Below, one piece after another: positions 1-6,257 of a stretch of 13,564 nucleotides of DNA. The first letter of the stretch is position 1. Every line of letters starts with the position of its first letter. This DNA comes from an uncultured Clostridia bacterium. GTDB lineage: Bacteria > Bacillota > Clostridia > TANB77 > CAG-508. The translations under genes and the position numbers were made by a program. The DNA lies in assembly GCA_947624405.1 (NCBI GenBank), contig CANQKB010000038.1, positions 1 through 13,564 on the forward strand. The letters run 5' to 3'. The notes below the pieces were generated by a model. That model worked only from the letters and a program-made list of their open reading frames with translations. It did no database searches and was not told the DNA's origin.

Positions 1-104
1 ATTTAACTAACAAATATTGGAACATTTTTACTAATATTTCAATATTAAAAACTGAACATTATTACTAAGAATTCACAGTTTTTTCAAAAACATAGATAAA
101 AGGC

Positions 105-133
105 TACACAAAAACAAAAAAGTGTGATACAAT
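105..133 (+). promoter_or_regulatory. Probable sigma-A promoter of the yebC-like gene
   Basis: An extended -10 (TG-A-TACAAT, hexamer at 128-133) lies 17 bases after a weak -35 (TACACA, 105-110, 4 of 6 matches to TTGACA). It sits about 40 bases before the yebC start. The rest of the first 170 bases is AT-rich and shows nothing else I can name. Confidence 0.5.
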
Positions 134-171
134 ATTACATATTAATTTAATTTAGAAGAGGGGGAAAAGTC

Positions 172-897
172 ATGTCAGGACATTCAAAATGGCATAATAT
201 TCAAGCCAAAAAGGGAAAAGCAGATGCAGCACGTGGTAAAATATTTACAAAACTAGGAAGAGAATTACTAATTGCAGTAAAGCAAGGAGGACCTGACCCC
301 GCTGGTAATTCAAAATTAAAAGATGTAATTGCAAAATGTAAAGCTGCCAATATGCCAAATGATACAATTAATAGTGCAATAAAGAGAGCGTCTGGAGCAG
401 GAAACAACGAAAACTATGAAGAAATTACATATGAAGGATATGGACCAAATGGTGTAGCAATTATTGTTAATGCTACAACAGATAATAGGAATAGAACAGC
501 AGCAGACGTAAGGCACGTTTTTGATAAGGCAGGAGGAAGTTTAGGAACTACAGGTTGCGTTTCATATATGTTTAATAGAAAAGGCGTAATAATAATAGAA
601 AAAGAAGCAACAAATCTTTCAGAAGATGATTTAATGATGCTTGCTTTAGATTGTGGAGCAGAAGATTTTTCAGGAGAAGATGAATATTATGAAATAACAA
701 CATCACCTGATGATTTTAGTAAAGTTTGCGAAAAATTACAAGAAAATGGATTAACATTTGTTGAGGCTGATATACAAATGGTACCTACAACATATGTAGA
801 TCTTGACGAAAAAAGTGCAGAAAAAATGGAAAGATTAATTGAAAGACTAGATGAATTAGATGATGTATCAGAAGTTTTCCATAACTGGAATGAATAA
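172..897 (+). CDS. yebC: YebC/PmpR family transcriptional regulator / translation factor
   Basis: A 241-residue protein of the YebC family, at the usual length. The N-terminus MSGHSKWHNIQAKKGKADA is the family signature. The GR.....I..AVK.GG.DP..N..L...I.KC.AANMPNDTI region and the middle EGYGPNGVAIIV segment are also typical. The family has been described as DNA-binding regulators; more recent work links some members to translation of difficult peptide stretches, so the cellular role here is inferred. The start is supported by a GAGGGGG ribosome-binding site about 8 bases upstream. It is followed after 18 bases by the dUTPase gene, so the two are probably co-transcribed. The frame is intact, with no in-frame CGG. 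Confidence 0.95.
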   Translation: MSGHSKWHNIQAKKGKADAARGKIFTKLGRELLIAVKQGGPDPAGNSKLKDVIAKCKAANMPNDTINSAIKRASGAGNNENYEEITYEGYGPNGVAIIVNATTDNRNRTAADVRHVFDKAGGSLGTTGCVSYMFNRKGVIIIEKEATNLSEDDLMMLALDCGAEDFSGEDEYYEITTSPDDFSKVCEKLQENGLTFVEADIQMVPTTYVDLDEKSAEKMERLIERLDELDDVSEVFHNWNE

Positions 898-915
898 TTT
901 TTACGGAGGATAGAA

Positions 916-1378
916 ATGAGTAGAATTAGAGGATTTGAAATAGCCAAAGGATTTGAAAATGCAGGGATAAATTTGCCAGAACGTAAAACAAAATATTCAG
1001 CAGGATATGATATAGAAGCAGCAGAAGATGTTGTTATACCTTCATTTAAAAAAGGAGGAAATCCTACACTTGTAAAAACAGGGCTAAAGGCATATATGCT
1101 AGAAGATGAATATCTAAAATTATGCAATAGAAGCTCAAACCCAAAGAAAAAAGGATTAATACTAGCCAATAGTATTGGGGTTATAGATGCAGATTATTAT
1201 GGAAATATAGATAATGATGGACATATTATGTTTGCCTTCTATAATGTAAAAGAAGATGATGTAGAAATAAAAAAAGGAGAAATTATACGGACAAGCTATT
1301 TTTGAAAAATTTTTAATTGCAGATAATGATAAAGCAGAAGGAGAACGTCAAGGTGGATTTGGTTCAACTTCAGTTTAA
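916..1378 (+). CDS. dut: dUTP diphosphatase (dUTPase), read through a +1 frameshift at CGG
   Basis: Trimeric dUTPases hydrolyse dUTP to dUMP and pyrophosphate, keeping uracil out of DNA. Motif 1 (AGYDIEA, residues 29-35), the RSS motif (72-74) and GVIDADY (88-94) are all present. The start has a GGAGG site 6-8 bases upstream. In the zero frame the protein stops at 1303-1305, 129 residues, without the last motif. Skipping one base, the C of the in-frame CGG at 1288-1290, continues the protein as I-I-G-Q-A-I-F-E-K and ends at 1376-1378. This supplies motif V (R-Q-G-G-F-G-S-T, residues 144-151) and gives 153 residues, the normal family length. Motif V closes over the active site, so an unshifted product should be inactive. 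An automatic annotator would call this a frameshifted pseudogene. I infer a working gene decoded by +1 frameshifting, because the same lesion recurs at four other sites in the window. Confidence 0.85.
1288..1291 (+). other. CGG-A +1 frameshift site 1 (dUTPase)
   Basis: The zero-frame codons are ATA CGG ACA AGC TAT TTT TGA. Skipping C1288 gives ATA GGA CAA GCT, restoring the dUTPase C-terminus with Gly125. A stop follows five codons after the CGG if no shift occurs. A purine-rich AAAGGAGA lies about 7 bases upstream and could act as an internal Shine-Dalgarno stimulator, but this is not shared by all five sites. Confidence 0.8.
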
Positions 1379-1384
1379 AATATA

Positions 1385-1438
1385 TAGAAAGGAAAATTAG
1401 TTTGAAAGAAAACCTTTCATTACTATGCGTGCTTTCTA
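1385..1438 (+). other. Small nested stem-loop leader before alaS
   Basis: The 89-base gap between dUTPase and alaS holds an outer 7-bp pairing (TAGAAAG 1385-1391 with CTTTCTA 1432-1438) around an inner 6-bp hairpin (TGAAAG 1403-1408, loop AAAAC, CTTTCA 1414-1419). No T tract follows and no T-box consensus is present, so it is neither a clear terminator nor a T-box leader. It may be a minor mRNA structure. Confidence 0.3.
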
Positions 1439-1467
1439 AGTAAAACAAGAAAGGAATGGAATTTAAA

Positions 1468-3225
1468 ATGACAGCTTTAGAAATAAGAAATAAATTTTTA
1501 AATTACTTTAAAGCACACGGACATAGCATAATTCCGAGTGCACCATTAATTCCAGAAAATGACCCATCAGTATTATTTACAACTGCTGGAATGCATCCGC
1601 TTGTACCATATCTTTTAGGAGAAAAACATCCAAATGGTACAAAACTTGCTGATTATCAAAAATGTTTAAGAACAGTAGATATTGATGAAGTAGGAGATAA
1701 TAGACACTTAACATTTTTCGAAATGTTAGGAAATTGGTCTCTTGGTGATTATTTTAAGGAACAATCTATAAAATATAGTATGGAATTTCTAACAAAAGAA
1801 CTTAATATTCCAATAGAGAAATTATCTGTTACATGTTTTAAAGGAGATGCAGATGCTCCAAGAGACGAGGAAACTGCAAAAATATGGAAAGAAAATGGAA
1901 TGCCAGAAGAGAGAATATATTATTTTGGTAAAGACGATAATTGGTGGATAGCAGGAGAAACAGGACCATGTGGACCAGATACAGAAATCTTCTATGATAC
2001 AGGTAAAGAACCTTGTGGAGATAAATGTGACCCATCTTGTGGTTGTGGAAAATATGTAGAAATTTGGAATAATGTATTTATGGAATATTATAAAAATCCA
2101 GATGGAACATATAGCAAATTGAAACAAAAAAATGTAGATACTGGGCTTGGCTTGGAAAGAATAAATATGTTATTACAGGGTAAAGAAACCCCATTTGATA
2201 CAGAAATTTTTGCTCCAATTATGGAAAGATTGCAGGAACTTGCAACTAATGATAATATTGCAAGTAGAAGAATAGTAGCAGAACATTTGAGATCTAGTAT
2301 GATGATAATTGCAGATGGTGGTAAACCAAGCAATATTGATAGAGGATATATTTTAAGAAGATTAATTAGAAGAATGATAAGACATTTGAATAAACTCGGA
2401 ATAGATTTAAATAATCTTGAGGAGTTAATAACTCTAAATGTGCAAATCTTAGGAGAAATGTATCATGAGCTTATAAATAATAAAGATAATATAATAAAGA
2501 CAATATTAGAAGAAAAAGACAAATTTATTAAAACTCTTGAAAATGGTGAAAAAGAGCTTTTAAAAGAGTTAAATAAATTAAAAGAAAAAGGAGTAGATAC
2601 CTTATCAGCAGAAGCTGTATTTAAATTATATGAGACTTATGGTTTCCCACAAGAAGTTACTAAGGAGATTGCTGAAGAAAACGGTTTCAAAATTGATTTG
2701 ACAGGGTTTGACAAATTATTTAAAGAACATCAAGAAAAATCAAGAATGGGATCAGAGCAAAAATTTAAAGGTGGACTTGCAGAGCAAAACGAGCAAACTA
2801 TAGCATATCATACTGCAACACACTTATTACACAAGGCACTTCAAATAGTATTAGGAGAACATGCAACACAAAAAGGTTCTAATATTACAACAGAAAGACT
2901 TAGATTTGATTTCGCGCATCCTCAAAAGGTAACTAAAGAAGAACTTGAACAAGTTGAAAAAATAGTTAATGATCAAATTCAAAGAGATTTAGTTGTTACA
3001 TGTGAAGAAATGTCATATGATGAAGCAAAAGCTTCCGGAGCAATAGGTTTATTTGAAAATAAATATGGAGATAGAGTAAAGGTTTATACTATAGGAGATT
3101 TCAGTAAGGAAATCTGTGGTGGACCTCATGTAAAACATACTGGAGAACTTGGAAGATTTAAAATAAAAAAAGAAGAAGCATCTTCAGCTGGGGTAAGACG
3201 TATTAAAGCAGTTCTCGAAAAATAA
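1468..3225 (+). CDS. alaS: Alanyl-tRNA synthetase, short form lacking the C-terminal (C-Ala) domain
   Basis: Charges tRNA-Ala with alanine. The class II catalytic core is clear: the MTALEIRNKF start, the FTTAGMHPLVPYLLG and FFEMLGNWSLGDYFK segments, and a motif 3 GLGLERI. The editing domain has the zinc/active-site ligands H448-x3-H452 and C550-GGP-H554. The protein stops right after the G-V-R-R-I-K-A-V strand that ends the editing domain, at about 585 residues against roughly 870-880 for typical bacterial enzymes. The oligomerisation/C-Ala domain is therefore absent. I see no continuation in other frames before the next gene, so this looks like a natural short form. The family-typical start is the ATG at 1468. 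An in-frame ATG at 1456 sits directly against the AAAGGA site, leaving no spacer, and would add MEFK. No in-frame CGG occurs. Confidence 0.92.
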   Translation: MTALEIRNKFLNYFKAHGHSIIPSAPLIPENDPSVLFTTAGMHPLVPYLLGEKHPNGTKLADYQKCLRTVDIDEVGDNRHLTFFEMLGNWSLGDYFKEQSIKYSMEFLTKELNIPIEKLSVTCFKGDADAPRDEETAKIWKENGMPEERIYYFGKDDNWWIAGETGPCGPDTEIFYDTGKEPCGDKCDPSCGCGKYVEIWNNVFMEYYKNPDGTYSKLKQKNVDTGLGLERINMLLQGKETPFDTEIFAPIMERLQELATNDNIASRRIVAEHLRSSMMIIADGGKPSNIDRGYILRRLIRRMIRHLNKLGIDLNNLEELITLNVQILGEMYHELINNKDNIIKTILEEKDKFIKTLENGEKELLKELNKLKEKGVDTLSAEAVFKLYETYGFPQEVTKEIAEENGFKIDLTGFDKLFKEHQEKSRMGSEQKFKGGLAEQNEQTIAYHTATHLLHKALQIVLGEHATQKGSNITTERLRFDFAHPQKVTKEELEQVEKIVNDQIQRDLVVTCEEMSYDEAKASGAIGLFENKYGDRVKVYTIGDFSKEICGGPHVKHTGELGRFKIKKEEASSAGVRRIKAVLEK

Positions 3226-3303
3226 ATATATAGTAGCAATAGGTTTATAGGTAAATCCTTTATTAAAAAACCTAAATATATTATACAAGGAAGAATATAA
3301 TTT

Positions 3304-3645
3304 ATGGATTGTATATTTTGCAAAATTGTAAATCACGAGATTCCTTCAGAAATTGTATATGAAGATGATGAAGTTTTAGCTTTTAAAGACATAAATCCAC
3401 AAACACCAATACACATATTGGTAATACCAAAAACACATATAGAATCGATTTTAGAGCTTGATGAAGAAGCAAAACCAATATGTGGAAAAATTTTTACAGC
3501 TATACAAAAAATAGCTAAAGAGCAGAAAATTGAAAAAGCAGGTTTTAGAGTTATATCAAATTGTGGAGAAGATGCAGGGCAAGAGGTTAAACACCTACAT
3601 TTTCATATACTTGCAGGACAAAAATTAGGAACGAAAATTGTCTAA
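3304..3645 (+). CDS. HIT-family nucleotide hydrolase (HinT-like)
   Basis: A 113-residue histidine-triad protein. It has the N-terminal CIFCKIV...IPSEIVYEDDEVLAF of the HinT branch, the PxTPIHILVIPK strand, and the catalytic triad H97-L-H99-F-H101 followed by I-L-A-G. Family members hydrolyse AMP-lysine or aminoacyl-AMP-type phosphoramidates. It follows alaS by 78 bases, and an AAGGAAGA site lies about 8 bases before the start. The gap contains a weak inverted repeat (TAGGTTT near 3240, AAACCTA near 3268). Placement after an aminoacyl-tRNA synthetase is suggestive, because HinT enzymes can hydrolyse aminoacyl-adenylates, but a functional link is only inferred. Confidence 0.93.
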   Translation: MDCIFCKIVNHEIPSEIVYEDDEVLAFKDINPQTPIHILVIPKTHIESILELDEEAKPICGKIFTAIQKIAKEQKIEKAGFRVISNCGEDAGQEVKHLHFHILAGQKLGTKIV

Positions 3646-3650
3646 AAAAC

Positions 3651-3679
3651 TGTACAAATACTGAAAAATGTGCTATAAT
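3651..3679 (+). promoter_or_regulatory. Sigma-A promoter of the sortase gene (extended -10)
   Basis: TGTACA (3651-3656), a 17-base spacer and TATAAT (3674-3679) with the TG of an extended -10 at 3671-3672. The predicted transcript starts near 3686. The in-frame ATG at 3668 is therefore inside the promoter, and translation must start at 3713. Confidence 0.75.
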
Positions 3680-3712
3680 AAAGTTAGGTATACAAAGAAA
3701 GAAGGGATTTGT

Positions 3713-4411
3713 ATGTTTAATAGTAAATTTAATGGACTTTTAACTGGATTATTAATCGCAGCTATAATAGGAATAATAGTATTAATAGCATATTTTGGCT
3801 GGTCGATATATAATAAATATTATTTGAATTCTCAGGCAGAAGAGGGAGTAGATGCTTTTGAACAATATGTTAGTGATAATAAGGAGAAAGAAGAACCAAA
3901 TACAGATAATGAAGTTATTGGAGATACTGTAATTGGAGAAGTTGAAGAAACTCCAACACAACAAAATACTCCAACACAAACAACTAATAAAAATACAAAG
4001 CCACAGTATAAAGGACATAATATGATAGGAACTATTAGAATCCCAAAAATAAAAATAGAATATCCAATACTTGAAAAGGCAACTCCACAGGCAATAAAAG
4101 TAGCAGTTGCATATTTGAGTGGTGTGGGAATAAATAAAGTTGGTAATACAGTTATTCAGGGACATAATTATAGAAATGGTTTATTTTTCTCAGATTTGGA
4201 TAAATTATCTAATGGAGATAAAATATATATAAAAGATATAAGTGGTACAGAAATTACATATGAAGTTTATCAAGTATTTCAAGCAGAAGCATCAGATAGC
4301 TCTTTCTATAAAAGAGATACAAATGGTTTAAGAGAAATAACATTGTCAACATGTACTGATGATGGTAAACTAAGAGTAATTGTGCTTGCAAAAGAGGTTG
4401 TAACACAATAA
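3713..4411 (+). CDS. Sortase (class D-like), membrane anchored
   Basis: A 232-residue cysteine transpeptidase that attaches surface proteins to the cell wall or to one another. Residues about 8-33 form one N-terminal membrane anchor. A Thr/Gln/Asn-rich linker (about 55-100) reaches the catalytic domain, which begins IGTIRIPKIKIEYPIL. The catalytic residues are H151 (in QGHNYRNGLFFSDL), C214 (in TLSTC) and R221 (in KLRVIVLAKEV). The T-L-x-T-C motif and length fit class D or a related small class; the exact class is uncertain. The start is set by the promoter immediately upstream and by GAAGGG 7-9 bases before ATG 3713. No protein with an LPXTG-like sorting signal is encoded in this window, so its substrates lie elsewhere. 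Confidence 0.9.
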   Translation: MFNSKFNGLLTGLLIAAIIGIIVLIAYFGWSIYNKYYLNSQAEEGVDAFEQYVSDNKEKEEPNTDNEVIGDTVIGEVEETPTQQNTPTQTTNKNTKPQYKGHNMIGTIRIPKIKIEYPILEKATPQAIKVAVAYLSGVGINKVGNTVIQGHNYRNGLFFSDLDKLSNGDKIYIKDISGTEITYEVYQVFQAEASDSSFYKRDTNGLREITLSTCTDDGKLRVIVLAKEVVTQ

Positions 4412-4440
4412 GATTAATTTAACTAAATTCATGTAATAGT

Positions 4441-4522
4441 TGCGAAGCAATTTCGCATGGGCGGGCGTCGAAGTCTTCGATTTCGCTAACGACCAATTTT
4501 ATTTTGTAAAACTTTAAAGTTT
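4441..4522. other. Structured, GC-rich intergenic element between sortase and TSCPD genes
   Basis: The 171-base gap (4412-4582) contains a patch far richer in G+C than its surroundings. It starts with a hairpin TGCGAA (4441-4446), GCAAT, TTCGCA (4452-4457). Then comes GGGCGGGCG and a second hairpin TCGAA (4468-4472), GTC, TTCGA (4476-4480). A further TTCGC (4482-4486) could pair instead with the first GCGAA, giving alternative folds. A 14-bp palindrome AAACTTTAAAGTTT follows at 4509-4522. It may be a small structured RNA, a dispersed repeat or a transcript-end structure. I cannot match it to a named family. Confidence 0.4.
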
Positions 4523-4582
4523 AGTATTATTTCTTATTATATAAATTTAAATAGAGCTTTGAGGCTCAGATAGGAGGAGTTT

Positions 4583-4837
4583 ATGGAGTATAGATATAGA
4601 CCAGAAGGCGTTTGTTCAAGTGAAATGGTAATTGAGGTTGATGGAGATACAATAAAAAAAGTAAGAATTATTGGAGGATGTCCAGGTAATACAATAGGAG
4701 TTAGTAAACTTGCAGAGGGTAGAAAAATAGACGAAGTAATAGGAATGTTAAAAGGAATACCTTGTGGAGGACGTGGTACATCTTGTCCAGACCAACTTTC
4801 TAGAGCTTTAGAAAAAATAAAAAGTGAAAGAGCATAA
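4583..4837 (+). CDS. TIGR03905-type TSCPD domain protein
   Basis: An 84-residue stand-alone TSCPD-domain protein. The four conserved cysteines are visible: C10 (PEGVCSSEM), the IIGGCPGNTIG cysteine, the GIPCGGRGTSC pair, and the name-giving T-S-C-P-D followed by QLSRAL. The domain also occurs at the C-terminus of adenosylcobalamin-dependent ribonucleotide reductases and is presumed to bind metal. The function of the free-standing form is unknown to me. A strong AGGAGG (4572-4577) lies 5 bases before the start. A short protein of this length is normal for the family. Confidence 0.9.
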   Translation: MEYRYRPEGVCSSEMVIEVDGDTIKKVRIIGGCPGNTIGVSKLAEGRKIDEVIGMLKGIPCGGRGTSCPDQLSRALEKIKSERA

Positions 4838-4872
4838 TATGAGTTTACAATCAATTTCTGCTAAGTTACTAC

Positions 4873-4918
4873 AAAAAATACCCTTACAATATACTAAGTG
4901 TTGTATATTGTGAGGGTA
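4873..4918 (-). terminator. Rho-independent terminator of the XRE-type gene
   Basis: A 16-bp stem with one G-U pair (4879-4894 with 4903-4918) and an 8-base loop. On the minus strand it is followed directly by a run of six U (complement of 4873-4878). It lies 32 bases past the stop codon of the minus-strand regulator. The plus-strand side has no T tract, so termination of the TSCPD transcript here is less certain. Confidence 0.8.
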
Positions 4919-4949
4919 AAATATAAATGGAAAAATTATTCTATGATAT

Positions 4950-5210
4950 TTACAATTTATTCATATAATCAGAAACTAATTCTTCTAAAGGAACATTAAA
5001 AACTTTTGCAAAACCACAAAGTTCATAATCAACTACAGTTCTAATTCCTTTTTCAATTTTATAAATTTCTTGTTTATTAATATCGATTCCGTAAAGCATT
5101 AACATATCTGATAATTTAGGACATGAGTAATTATTTTTTAGGCGGTAATATTTTATTTTCTTTTTAACAATATTTAAATCACCACCGACATCTGTGTTCC
5201 TTTTAGCCAT
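4950..5210 (-). CDS. Small XRE-type helix-turn-helix regulator
   Basis: An 86-residue protein that is essentially one HTH_3/Cro-CI-like domain. VKKKIKYYRLKNNYSCPKLSDML resembles helices 1-2, INKQEIYKIEKGIRTV the recognition-helix region, and VDYELCGFAKVFNVPLEELV the closing helices. The start at 5210 has an AAGGAG site 7 bases upstream. A perfect inverted repeat covers the likely -10 of its own promoter, implying autoregulation. It is divergent from sigH with about 240 bases between them, so control of sigH is possible but unproven. The region between the HTH helices is slightly longer than usual (SDMLMLYGIDINKQEI). Confidence 0.8.
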   Translation of the reverse strand: MAKRNTDVGGDLNIVKKKIKYYRLKNNYSCPKLSDMLMLYGIDINKQEIYKIEKGIRTVVDYELCGFAKVFNVPLEELVSDYMNKL

Positions 5211-5224
5211 AGTTTTTCTCCTTG

Positions 5225-5264
5225 TACAATTTGTTTTATAAATTGTATATCATTTTTCTGTAAA
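5225..5264 (-). promoter_or_regulatory. Promoter of the XRE-type gene with operator-like palindrome
   Basis: On the minus strand, TTTACA (complement of 5259-5264), an 18-base spacer and TATAAA (complement of 5235-5240). A perfect 8-bp inverted repeat TACAATTT (5225-5232), 7 bases, AAATTGTA (5240-5247) covers the -10, as expected for an autorepressor site. A second, smaller dyad TGTA-ATTTA-TACA lies at 5290-5302, and a 7-bp dyad ATAACCT-AAGG-AGGTTAT at 5268-5285. Confidence 0.55.
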
Positions 5265-5388
5265 CTCATAACCTAAGGAGGTTATAAAGTGTAATTTATA
5301 CAAAATATTATATGTAAATTGGCACAAAAAGATACATTCATATTTTTATCTATATATGATGATTTTGTTATAAAATTTCCCAAAACTA

Positions 5389-5417
5389 TTGACACTAAAG
5401 GTATTTATGATTATAAT
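5389..5417 (+). promoter_or_regulatory. Perfect-consensus sigma-A promoter of sigH
   Basis: TTGACA (5389-5394), a 17-base spacer and TATAAT (5412-5417): 12 of 12 matches at ideal spacing. The predicted start is about 25 bases before the sigH ATG. A promoter this strong would normally be held in check by a repressor. Confidence 0.88.
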
Positions 5418-5450
5418 ATAATTTGAAAGCAATCATGCAGGAGGAAATAG

Positions 5451-6095
5451 ATGGAGGAAGCTATCAAGTTTTTTCAAATCAATGATGATTTAAATCAAAT
5501 GTCAGACGAAGAATTAATTACGTTGTTTAAAAATAATAACAGAGAAGCATTAGATTTTCTTCTTAATAAATACAAGGAACTTGTTTATATGAAATCAAGC
5601 AAGTATTTTATTGTTGGGGCTGAAAAAGACGATATATTTCAAGAAGGAATGATTGGATTATATAAAGCAATCTTAAATTATAAAGAAGATAAACATAATT
5701 CATTTAGAACATTTGCCAATATGTGTATTGAAAGACAATTAATAACAGCGATTAAAAGTTCAAATAGGCAAAAGCATATGCCACTTAATTCTTATTTGTC
5801 TATAAATATGACATCTTATGAAGAAGATGATAATGAAAAAACTTTATTAGATGTTCTTGATAATAAAATGGCTGAGGATCCATTAGATACAATTACCAAA
5901 AAAGAATATTATTCTAATATAGAGGATACTATAGATAAATCTTTGAGTAATTTTGAAAAGCAAGTTTTAAAAAAATTTGTCAAAGGGGAAAGCTATATCA
6001 AAATTGCTGAAGAACTTGATGCACCAGTTAAATCAGTTGATAATGCTATTCAAAGAATACGAAAAAAAGCAATGAAAAATATTACTGAAGATTAA
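5451..6095 (+). CDS. sigH: RNA polymerase sporulation sigma factor SigH (sigma-30/Spo0H)
   Basis: A 214-residue sigma-70-family factor that directs transition-phase and early sporulation transcription in Bacilli and Clostridia. Region 2 is strongly conserved: ALDFLLNKYKELVYMKSSKYF, then the EKDDIFQEGMIGLYKAI core and the SFRTFANMCIERQLITAIK helix, followed by the SigH-typical S-x-R-Q-K-H-x-P-L-N-S-Y. Region 4 (about 164-209) has LSNFEKQVL...GESYIKIAEEL and KSVDNAIQRIRKK. The length is normal. An AGGAGG (5440-5445) lies 5-6 bases before the start. It stands as its own unit between its promoter and a perfect hairpin. The usual rpmG-secE-nusG neighbours are not in the window. Confidence 0.93.
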   Translation: MEEAIKFFQINDDLNQMSDEELITLFKNNNREALDFLLNKYKELVYMKSSKYFIVGAEKDDIFQEGMIGLYKAILNYKEDKHNSFRTFANMCIERQLITAIKSSNRQKHMPLNSYLSINMTSYEEDDNEKTLLDVLDNKMAEDPLDTITKKEYYSNIEDTIDKSLSNFEKQVLKKFVKGESYIKIAEELDAPVKSVDNAIQRIRKKAMKNITED

Positions 6096-6102
6096 AAAAT
6101 AT

Positions 6103-6127
6103 AAGCTTAAGTATTATACTTAAGCTT
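6103..6127. terminator. Perfect 12-bp hairpin between sigH and tRNA-Thr
   Basis: AAGCTTAAGTAT (6103-6114), one central T, ATACTTAAGCTT (6116-6127), beginning 8 bases after the sigH stop. No T tract follows on the plus strand, whereas the minus strand has one (complement of the A run at 6095-6100). It may be an mRNA 3'-end stabiliser, a processing site ahead of the tRNA, or a weak terminator. Confidence 0.45.
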
Positions 6128-6134
6128 TGAAAAT

Positions 6135-6210
<76 letters not shown>

Positions 6211-6257
6211 TAATGAACTTAGAAAAATTAATTTTTTTTATAAAGGAAAAATGGCTA

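Noticed and set aside
903..906. A further CGG just before the dUTPase ribosome-binding site
   Set aside because: It is non-coding, between the yebC stop and the dUTPase start, so it carries no frame information.
916..1378. dUTPase and P-type ATPase as ordinary pseudogenes
   Set aside because: No stops, deletions or loss of catalytic residues beyond the single-C shifts, and both restored readings match their families to the end of the gene or window.
1379..1467. T-box riboswitch upstream of alaS
   Set aside because: The gap is only 89 bases, with two short stems. No T-box motif, specifier stem or terminator/antiterminator pair is visible.
3668..3712. ATG at 3668 as start of the sortase
   Set aside because: It lies next to the TATAAT -10 box, upstream of the predicted transcription start. 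ATG 3713 has its own ribosome-binding site.
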